Shown piece after piece: positions 1 through 6,058 of a stretch of DNA of 8,407 bases (position 1 is its first letter; each line of letters opens with the position of its first letter). This stretch comes from Polyangiaceae bacterium. GTDB taxonomy: Bacteria; Myxococcota; Polyangia; Polyangiales; Polyangiaceae. The translations under genes were made by a program, and so were the position numbers. The stretch spans positions 1 through 8,407 of the forward strand of contig JAICTU010000410.1 of assembly GCA_025936205.1 (NCBI GenBank), written 5' to 3'. The notes under the pieces are model-generated. The model made no database searches, had not been told where the DNA came from, and worked only from the letters and a program-made list of their open reading frames with translations.

Positions 1-120
1 AGAACGAGCGCTAGGCTTCGCGTGCAGCCACTGGTAATAACCGCTGCGCGAGACCTCCAGGACTCGACAGGCTCGTGCCACCGGGATGTTGCCCCTATCC
101 GCGTGGATGAGTTCGTACAC
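1..120 (-). mobile_element. IS3-family transposase OrfB, N-terminal part, running off the left edge
   Basis: Reading leftward from a GTG at 120, forty codons stay open to the window edge. They include CRVLEVSRSGYYQW followed by KPSARS. This matches the beginning of OrfB of IS3-family elements, an HTH_21-like segment ahead of the DDE integrase core, usually written as C-R-V-L-x-V-S-R-S-G-Y-Y-x-W. The DDE catalytic core would lie outside the window. The frame is closed upstream by a TGA at 156-154, inside the end of the immunity gene, so at most about 11 further codons could be added. No OrfA-like sequence precedes it, although intact IS3 elements carry orfA immediately upstream with a frameshift overlap. 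The element is therefore probably a remnant or was truncated by recombination. The family assignment is confident from the motif; whether the rest is intact cannot be seen. Confidence 0.8.
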
Positions 121-142
121 CGGTACGGGTTCTCTTGCGTTC

Positions 143-379
143 TCAGGCTTTCGTCAACGAGTCCTTCTTCAAGAGCTCAAGGAGATGAGTACACGCCTCA
201 TCTTCTGATCCGAACCTGCGACGGCCTGACTCCGCGCCACGTTCACTGTAGTAGACACTCCACTCTCGTCCGTCGAAGGATAGCACATAGGCTTCGGACG
301 GATGTCCGCCAACGAGGGAATAGGCGTCGGCTCGTATCCTCAGGCGGCGAAGTTCCTGCTCAAGTTCGAATACTGTCAT
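143..379 (-). CDS. Putative immunity protein for the TNT toxin (78 aa)
   Basis: This small acidic/basic mixed protein of 78 residues is encoded directly after the toxin. Its ATG overlaps the toxin stop codon by four bases (ATGA, 379-376), which points to translational coupling. It has no signal peptide or membrane segment, so it is expected in the cytosol, where a NAD+-degrading toxin would act. The pattern suggests an N-terminal helix (about residues 3-14, FELEQELRRLRI), two or three beta strands around AYVLSFDGREWSVYYSERG, and a C-terminal helix (about 58-71). The W-x-V-Y-Y-S-E-R-G motif looks familiar from small proteins found next to TNT-domain toxins, but I cannot name the family. The immunity role is inferred mainly from position, size and coupling. 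Upstream purines (AAAGAAAG) inside the toxin gene could serve as a weak ribosome binding site. Alternative: an orphan small protein of unknown role, which is less likely. Confidence 0.75.
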   Translation of the reverse strand: MTVFELEQELRRLRIRADAYSLVGGHPSEAYVLSFDGREWSVYYSERGAESGRRRFGSEDEACTHLLELLKKDSLTKA

Positions 380-3300
380 TGGATGACTTTCTTTAGGAAT
401 TTGTACCTCAGCAGCCTCTCGACAGACGTCGGAAGCTCGTGCTGTGTTCCGAAGCCAATTTCTCCAAACGCAGGGGCAATCTGGCCCGTAGTTACCTCAA
501 TGGGCTTGAGTACCCGATAGACGTTGTATGGTTTGTTATTTGTGCCTGGAGGCAATGCGCGCAGTGGATAAGGAACGCCTTTAGGTGAAACAAAGGTGCC
601 TCCTTCATACCCGAAGCGGTCGATCAGTTCCCCTGGCATGAGATGCCGCCGCGATGACGGTCCTAGGAACCCGCGCTCCGGTGGCCAATAAGGTGCGATG
701 GCGGTGGTGTTTTCGCTCTTGCAAGCAGAAGTCCCGAGTGGATCGCACCAGCACAGCGGATCCCGAGGGTACCCATGCGCTTGCAGGTCCCCCGCCAACC
801 CAATCGGATCCCGACTAACATACCCCCCACCCTCCGGGTCATAATACCTCCACCGATTATAGTAGAGCCCCGTCTCCGCATCCTCATACTGCCCCGGAAA
901 CCGGAACGGACACGCCCCCCGCAGCCCCCTGACGTCACTCAGCCGCCCATAGGTATCCGTCTCCGCCGCCCAGCTCTCGCGGCCGCGCTCATCGAACATG
1001 GCGCGAGGAGTCCCGAGATGATCGGTGACGATGGAGTACCGCTCATCGGCGACGAGCTTGGCCAGCGGCGAGAAGCTTTCGGGCTCGAACAGCCAGGTGA
1101 TCGGCGAGTCCGCGGTGCCTTCGAGAGTCGGCACCTCCGGCGGTCCCTGCGCCGATCGCCGCGCAAGCAGCGCTTCACGTCTTGCGATCGCAATCGCCAG
1201 CTCCGCCGAGGTCGCGATCGGCGCTCCATCGCGCGCCAGCGCTTCGTCGCTCAGCGTGATCCACTCGTGCAAAGGGACGTTGCCGTCCCAGATCCAGTGG
1301 GTGCTCTTGCCGCGATAGGTCTTCGTCACCCGCCGTCCGAGTGCATCATACGCGAAGCGCACAACCTCCCCATCCGGTCGTCGCACTTCGACGAGCATGC
1401 CGGAGAGGTTCCAGCGATATTCCCAGCGTGCGCCGTCAGGCTCCGTCTTGTCGATCAGGTTGCCTTCGGCATCGTACGCATACGTCGTGACGCCGCGTTC
1501 GTCGCGCGACTCGAGTAGCTGTCCCGCCGCGCCGTACTTGCGGTCGTCGCGGTCTCGGGTGCGAAAGAGGTTGCCCACGGCATCGGGCATGCGCCACTCG
1601 ATGCGTCCGTCGGCGTAGGTTGCCGCGGCAAGGTTGCCGAGAGCATCGTGGCTGTACTGCACCGGTCCTTTGAGGGCATCGAGGATCGCTCGTAGTCGGT
1701 CGTTGCTGTCCCATTCGTAGCGGCGGGCGCTCTGGACCACCCCGTGCACTCGGATCTCATGCAACTCCGGCCGTCCGAGGCGGTCGCGTTGCCAGCGGGC
1801 CTGTACACCGCCAGGTAGGTTGCGTTGTAGCTCCAGTCCGAGTCGGTCGCGCTCGAAGTCGACGCGGTAGGGGTCGCGTTCGCCGAAGATTCGACCCAGC
1901 GTAGAAGGGTCTGTTCCTTCGGTCGTCAGCGTGTGTACACCCGCTTCGATCGCAACGACATCGCCCATGGAGTTGCGGCGAATCCGCTGCATCAGTCCCT
2001 TGGAAGACCGCACGGTCTTGCGGCGCCCGAGGGAGTCGTACTCGGAGCCAACCCAATGCTCTCCCTGCTGCTCGCGAGAGATCCGTCCCAGCAGGTCGCG
2101 CTCGAAGCGCAGCGCCGTCGCAGAGTTGGTCGCCTCCGTGAGCTCTCCGTCAGGCCGGTAGACGTACCTCTCGCTGGCGCCATCGCTGTGCTGGATCTCT
2201 GTGACCCGTCCCGCCGCATCGTACCCATACTGGCTGCTCTCCCGGGCAGGTCGCCAGACGCGGCTGACTCGGCCCGCCTTGTCGCGCTGGTAGCGGCGCA
2301 GGATGCCGTCGAAGCCGTGTTCTTCGGCAACGTTGCCGGCAGGGTCGAGCACGAATCGATAAACAGCGCCGTGTTCGTTCTGGATCGCGAGCAGCTGTTC
2401 TTCGGTATCGTAGCGGAACTCGACGCGCGTGCCGGCTTCGCTGCGCGCTCGGAGGCGCGACATGCCCTGGTATTCAAAGTGTACGTCGTGCTGGCGATCG
2501 CGCGCTCGGACGACATTGCCTTCAGGGTCGTAGCCGAGCTCACGGACGTTGCCATCCGGTTCTTCAACGCGTACGACGCGGCCCAGCGCATCGTGTTTTC
2601 GGCGCTGCACGTTCCCATTCGGATCGGTGACGCTGACGCATTGCCCCCTCAGATCATAGGCCCAGTGCGTAGCGTGGCCGTCCGGCGGAATCAGCGCCGT
2701 GAGGTTGCCTGCCGCATCGTAGGCCAGGTTCGTGGCCTGTCCGAGCGCATCCACCACGCGCCGCAAGCGTGCCCCATCCCACTCGAATTGCGTGCGCTGG
2801 CCCAGCGCATCGCGCCGCGCGATCAGTTTGCCCTCGCGGTCGTAGGCCCATTGCCACCGTCCGCCCAGCGCGTCCTGCACTTCGATCGGGAGGTTGCGCT
2901 CGTCGTACCGAAGCGCGATCACAGCTCCATCGGGATAGGTGATCTGCGTGCAGTTGCCGCTCGCATCGATCACCCACTCGGTCGTACCGCCCATGGGCTC
3001 GACGAGCTTCGTGCGCTGGAGCGAGACCTCGTCGTATTCGTACTGGGTCGTGTTTCCGAGCGGATCGATCACCTTGGTCACCGCTCCCGCCGGGTTCATG
3101 AAATACGTGGTGTTGAAGCCCAGGCTGTTCTTGACGAAGGTGACGTGGCCGGCCTTGTCGTAGCTGATCAGGTGATCGTAGATGCCGCCATCACCCCAGG
3201 TGCGGACGCAGTAGGCGTCCTGTCCGTAGCCGTCGTACGCGAAGTAGAAGGACAGGCCGTTGCGGTCGGTCTCGCGGGTGAGCAGGCGGGTTTCGTAGCC

Positions 3301-4620
3301 GTAGGTGAAGCTCTGGCCCAGCGCGTCGCTGGCCGCCACGAGGTCGCCTTCGGCGTCGTAGCTGTAGCTGACGTGGCGTTGCCAGCGCTGGCTTTCGCTG
3401 GCATCCGGCAGGGACACCGCGATCAGTCGATCGCGTGCGTCGTGCTCGAAGCGCGCGCTGCGGCCGCCGCTGTCGGTGACGGCCTCGAGCCGCCCCTGAG
3501 CGTCGTAGCTGTACTCGAGCCGCGCGCCTTCACGGCCCGTTTCCCGCAACAGCCGTGACCAGCCGTCTCGCTCGCCATGCACCCCGCCGCACCGGAGCCG
3601 CCCAAACTCGCGCCGCACCCCGTCGTGAGTGGTGAGCGTGTAGCGCCCGCCTCCCTCCGATCGCAGCCGAAAGCGACTGATCGGCTCGTAGATCTCGCCG
3701 CCATCCGGGAGCCGGTGGTCGGCAAACTCGAAGCTGTCGAACTCGATCTCGCGCCCTTCGGGGTCGAGGTAGACGAGGCGTCCACGCTCGGCCCACACGG
3801 CCTGATCGAGGGAATGCGACCAGCCCGCCCCGAGCGGCCCCGCGCGATTCGCCCAGGCGGACGAGTAATGCCGCTCGAGCCGGAGCGGCAGTGCGCCGGG
3901 CAGCTCGAAGTCGATGGCGCTGGTCAGCACGCGGCCTGTAGCGACATCCACCGGATGCCCCGTGAGGAAGCAGACCGCCTTGCTCAACAAGTTGCGCAAG
4001 CGGTCGCTGCGCACGCGGCTGAGTAGTCCCTGTAGATGTCCGGCGACCCACTTCGTCTTGATCATGGCGCCGAGCGCGTCCATGACGGTGACGCCCGTCG
4101 GGCCTCCAATCAGCACCGGCGGCCCCATCGGTATCGCCATCGCCACGGACGACGGAAGACGCACGGGCTCGCCGCAGCTCATGGCCAGATCCCCCATGCG
4201 GACCGCGCTCGAGCCCATGATCGACACCGTCTGCGAGCCGAACACGTGAATCGCGTCGCCCTCGGGTGCAATCGGCGGCCCCGGAGGCTCGGGCGGCCCC
4301 TTGAACGAAGGCTTGGGTGGCTTGGGCATGGGCGCCCAGGCGAGGCCGGGCGGGATCAGGATGTGCGGTGTCCCGAGCGAGTTCTGTGCCGAGGTGCCGA
4401 CGTTGGCGGCGGGAAGCCCGTTGATCAGGACCGGCCCCTTCGGGGCGGTGCCCGAGTAAACGGCCGCCGCATAGCCCATCGCCTGCCCCTGCAGCAGGCC
4501 CATGAGGTCGAAGATCAGGCCGATGAACGGGTTCGGAAATGGCGCCGGCGGGCCCATCGGCGTGAGCTCGAAGTGGATGTCCACGCCAACGACGGGATCG
4601 AAGAACTTGCTCGCGAGCAT
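376..4620 (-). CDS. T6SS PAAR-like/Rhs polymorphic toxin with C-terminal TNT (NAD+ glycohydrolase) domain
   Basis: This 1414-residue specialised T6SS effector has four parts. Residues 1-185 form a PAAR-like tip (FFDPVVGVDIH, KGPVLINGLPAAN, DGD-type and MGSSAVRMGD turns, VLIGGP) expected to sit on the VgrG spike. They include a hydrophobic stretch at about 31-55. Residues 221-300 begin with GHPVDVATG, the start of a DUF6531 segment. About 369-1100 hold many YD/RHS repeats (YDAxGRL and similar) that build the hollow beta-cocoon. About 1190-1296 are the RHS core with TDHLGTP, FRFPGQYEDAETGLYYNRWR and YVSRDPIGL. The core ends in two DPxG motifs (Asp1271 and Asp1293) separated by exactly 18 residues, the known aspartyl autoprotease signature that releases the tip inside the shell. 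The last 118 residues are a TNT toxin. The ATG at 4620 is preceded by GAGG that overlaps the stop of the TPR gene, which supports this start. The reading frame is intact. Confidence 0.95.
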   Translation of the reverse strand: MLASKFFDPVVGVDIHFELTPMGPPAPFPNPFIGLIFDLMGLLQGQAMGYAAAVYSGTAPKGPVLINGLPAANVGTSAQNSLGTPHILIPPGLAWAPMPKPPKPSFKGPPEPPGPPIAPEGDAIHVFGSQTVSIMGSSAVRMGDLAMSCGEPVRLPSSVAMAIPMGPPVLIGGPTGVTVMDALGAMIKTKWVAGHLQGLLSRVRSDRLRNLLSKAVCFLTGHPVDVATGRVLTSAIDFELPGALPLRLERHYSSAWANRAGPLGAGWSHSLDQAVWAERGRLVYLDPEGREIEFDSFEFADHRLPDGGEIYEPISRFRLRSEGGGRYTLTTHDGVRREFGRLRCGGVHGERDGWSRLLRETGREGARLEYSYDAQGRLEAVTDSGGRSARFEHDARDRLIAVSLPDASESQRWQRHVSYSYDAEGDLVAASDALGQSFTYGYETRLLTRETDRNGLSFYFAYDGYGQDAYCVRTWGDGGIYDHLISYDKAGHVTFVKNSLGFNTTYFMNPAGAVTKVIDPLGNTTQYEYDEVSLQRTKLVEPMGGTTEWVIDASGNCTQITYPDGAVIALRYDERNLPIEVQDALGGRWQWAYDREGKLIARRDALGQRTQFEWDGARLRRVVDALGQATNLAYDAAGNLTALIPPDGHATHWAYDLRGQCVSVTDPNGNVQRRKHDALGRVVRVEEPDGNVRELGYDPEGNVVRARDRQHDVHFEYQGMSRLRARSEAGTRVEFRYDTEEQLLAIQNEHGAVYRFVLDPAGNVAEEHGFDGILRRYQRDKAGRVSRVWRPARESSQYGYDAAGRVTEIQHSDGASERYVYRPDGELTEATNSATALRFERDLLGRISREQQGEHWVGSEYDSLGRRKTVRSSKGLMQRIRRNSMGDVVAIEAGVHTLTTEGTDPSTLGRIFGERDPYRVDFERDRLGLELQRNLPGGVQARWQRDRLGRPELHEIRVHGVVQSARRYEWDSNDRLRAILDALKGPVQYSHDALGNLAAATYADGRIEWRMPDAVGNLFRTRDRDDRKYGAAGQLLESRDERGVTTYAYDAEGNLIDKTEPDGARWEYRWNLSGMLVEVRRPDGEVVRFAYDALGRRVTKTYRGKSTHWIWDGNVPLHEWITLSDEALARDGAPIATSAELAIAIARREALLARRSAQGPPEVPTLEGTADSPITWLFEPESFSPLAKLVADERYSIVTDHLGTPRAMFDERGRESWAAETDTYGRLSDVRGLRGACPFRFPGQYEDAETGLYYNRWRYYDPEGGGYVSRDPIGLAGDLQAHGYPRDPLCWCDPLGTSACKSENTTAIAPYWPPERGFLGPSSRRHLMPGELIDRFGYEGGTFVSPKGVPYPLRALPPGTNNKPYNVYRVLKPIEVTTGQIAPAFGEIGFGTQHELPTSVERLLRYKFLKKVIQ
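379..732 (-). other. Toxin tip: TNT (DUF4237) NAD+ glycohydrolase domain of the Rhs protein
   Basis: Residues 1297-1414 of the Rhs protein follow the final DPLG. The segment contains YWPPERGFLG, LIDRFGYEGGTFVSPKG, RALPPG, PYNVYRV, IAPAFGEIGFGTQHELP and a closing YKFLKKV. This order is that of the TNT family, which includes the tuberculosis necrotizing toxin at the end of CpnT and the T6SS effector Tne2; members hydrolyse NAD+ and NADP+ in the target cell. The Arg of DRFG (Arg1335), the Arg of RALPPG (Arg1354) and the Gln of GTQ (Gln1393) line up with the conserved active-site Arg and Gln of the family as I remember it, so the enzyme looks complete. G+C is about 55% over 421-660 (131 of 240 by hand count), clearly below the Rhs shell. 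Confidence 0.9.
1321..3516 (-). repeat. YD/RHS repeat array (protein-level tandem repeats)
   Basis: Residues about 369 to 1100 of the Rhs protein consist of divergent repeats of roughly 20 residues. They are built on Y-D-x-x-G-x-L or close variants (SYDAQGRLEAV, AYDAAGNLTAL, KHDALGRVVRV, AYDAEGNLIDK, AYDALGRRVTK). In characterised Rhs and Tc/ABC toxins such repeats wind into a hollow shell around the C-terminal toxin. The repetition is in the protein; at DNA level the units are too diverged to be exact direct repeats. The strong codon bias here creates long open frames on the opposite strand that are not genes. Confidence 0.85.
4066..4620 (-). other. PAAR-like spike-tip domain of the Rhs protein
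   Basis: Residues 1-185 of the Rhs protein carry two halves typical of PAAR-like tips of Rhs effectors. The first is a GPVLINGLPAANVGT segment (62-76). The second is an IHVFGSQTVSIMGSSAVRMGD segment (124-144) ending with PVLIGGPTGV (168-177). A proline-rich loop (about 98-120) joins them. The hydrophobic segment at 31-55 (PFIGLIFDLMGLLQGQAMGY) could be a membrane-active helix that needs shielding before export. In characterised systems this job is done by Eag (DUF1795) chaperones, but no DUF1795 gene is seen in the window. Confidence 0.8.
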
Positions 4621-4625
4621 GCGCC

Positions 4626-6035
4626 TCAGCGGACCGCCGGCTCGGCGCCGGGCTCCGTCCCATGTTCGATCACGAAGGCACGGCGTTGCAGCTCGCGTGC
4701 CTCCTTGCCCTGCCCTCGCGCGAGCAACTGCTGAGCCAGCAGGTTTGCGATCGTTGCTGCGCTCGTGGCGCGCGCCCCCACCTCATCCAACGTACCCACC
4801 AGCTCCCAGCCCCGCCGCCAGCACTCGATGGCGCGGTCATGGGCGCGGTGCTCGCTCGCGAACTGCCCGGCCATGCGCCAGCACTCGATCGCGAGCGGAG
4901 TGAGTTGCGCGCGTTCGGAGAGCTGTGCCGCCTGCGCATAGTGCTGCAGCGCTTCCGGCCGTTGTTCGAGGGCCTCGAGCATGCCCAGCCCGAGCTCGGC
5001 TTGCGCGGCCTGCAGCGGCAACTCACCCCGAACCGCGAGCTCGGCCGCCGCTCGATAGCTCGCGCGAGCCTGCGCCGATTGCGCCGCGGCCAGCTGATAG
5101 CCGCCCAGCACCAGCAGATGGATCACCTGCTCGCGCGGCAACTCCAGGCGCCCGCAGAGCGCCGCCGTGCGCGCCTGTAGCTCGATGGCGTCCCCCAGCC
5201 GGCCCTGGCGCAGCGCCAGCGCGGCCAGCAGCATCAGTCGCTGCAGCTCCTGCCCTCCGCCTTTCACGTAGGCGGGAGAGAGCCCGTTCGCGCGCAGTTG
5301 CTCGTCCGAGGCCGGAGCACGGTCGTCGCTGCGGCGCGGCGCTGTCACCCTGGGCATGGCGCCGCGGCTCGCCCAGGGCCCCCAGGGGGGAGGCAGCGCC
5401 GGTGGGCTTCCTTCCGCCGGCAGCGGCCCCACCAATGCAGCCAGATCTCGCTGCTGCTGAGCCTCATCGATCCGAAACTCGACGCCCAGCGCCCGCCCCG
5501 GCCCCAGCTCGCGCAGCAGCCGCTCCTGGTGCCGACTGTCGCTTTCGATCACGATCCAGCGCACGTCCTGGAGCAGCGACGCCGCCACCAGCGCTCGCAG
5601 CTCGTTGACGAACGCTGCCGCGTCCTCCACGCGGCTCGGCGCGAGCACGACCGTGATGCCCTGCAACGGCGGCCTCAGCGCTTCACAAGCGCGCCGCAGC
5701 GCATGGCCGAACCCCGCCCACGAAGCTTCGTCTCCCTCGACCCGGGCGAAGCCGCCCACCTCGATCCCCGCGCGGCGCAGGCCCTGCGCCTTCTCCTCGA
5801 AGCGCTGCACGAACGCGTCACTCAGCGCACGAACACGCTCCCCATTCCAGGGCGTCTCGGCCACGACGTACAGGCTGCGGTTGTCGGCGTGATACTCGAA
5901 CCTCGAGCAACACGTGAGCGCCGTTGCGCGCAGTGCTGCCTGCGCCGCTACCCAGAGCAGGCGCAGCTCACGCGCTCGCGCAAACCAGGCACCCTCTTCT
6001 TGCAGCCGCCGCAGCGGCTGCGCGATCGATTCCAT
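4626..6035 (-). CDS. TPR-repeat protein between VgrG and Rhs; candidate T6SS effector-loading adaptor
   Basis: The protein has 469 residues. I do not recognise a named family. Residues 1-203 form one compact alpha/beta-looking domain, with strands such as ITVVLAP (127-133) and VRWIVIESD (158-166), and helices around them. No Walker A or other clear nucleotide-binding motif is visible. Residues 205-245 are a Pro/Ala/Arg-rich linker. Residues 262-455 contain about five TPR-like helical hairpins (LALRQGRLGDAIELQ, EALEQRPEALQHYAQAAQL, ASEHRAHDRAIECWRRGWEL, LLARGQGKEARELQRRAF). There is no signal peptide or membrane helix, so it is probably cytosolic. ATG 6035 is chosen because a GGGGGACAGG Shine-Dalgarno precedes it; upstream in-frame codons run inside vgrG and look non-coding. 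It lies 23 bp after vgrG and 5 bp before rhs, the usual slot for adaptor genes such as Tap/DUF4123, Eag or DUF2169. The adaptor role is inference from position and TPR content. Confidence 0.85.
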   Translation of the reverse strand: MESIAQPLRRLQEEGAWFARARELRLLWVAAQAALRATALTCCSRFEYHADNRSLYVVAETPWNGERVRALSDAFVQRFEEKAQGLRRAGIEVGGFARVEGDEASWAGFGHALRRACEALRPPLQGITVVLAPSRVEDAAAFVNELRALVAASLLQDVRWIVIESDSRHQERLLRELGPGRALGVEFRIDEAQQQRDLAALVGPLPAEGSPPALPPPWGPWASRGAMPRVTAPRRSDDRAPASDEQLRANGLSPAYVKGGGQELQRLMLLAALALRQGRLGDAIELQARTAALCGRLELPREQVIHLLVLGGYQLAAAQSAQARASYRAAAELAVRGELPLQAAQAELGLGMLEALEQRPEALQHYAQAAQLSERAQLTPLAIECWRMAGQFASEHRAHDRAIECWRRGWELVGTLDEVGARATSAATIANLLAQQLLARGQGKEARELQRRAFVIEHGTEPGAEPAVR

Positions 6036-6058
6036 TGCGCCCTGTCCCCCGGAGCCGC

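Noticed and set aside
22..396. Plus-strand open frame of 124 aa at the left edge
   Set aside because: It is antisense to both the IS3 OrfB fragment and the immunity gene. Both have recognisable motifs or context on the minus strand; this frame has none.
1933..3558. Long open frame on the plus strand (541 aa) opposite the Rhs repeats
   Set aside because: It is exactly antisense to the YD repeats. Its composition is rich in Arg, Val and Ala with repeated patterns mirroring the Rhs codons, as expected from strong third-position G+C. There is no domain or ribosome binding site of note.
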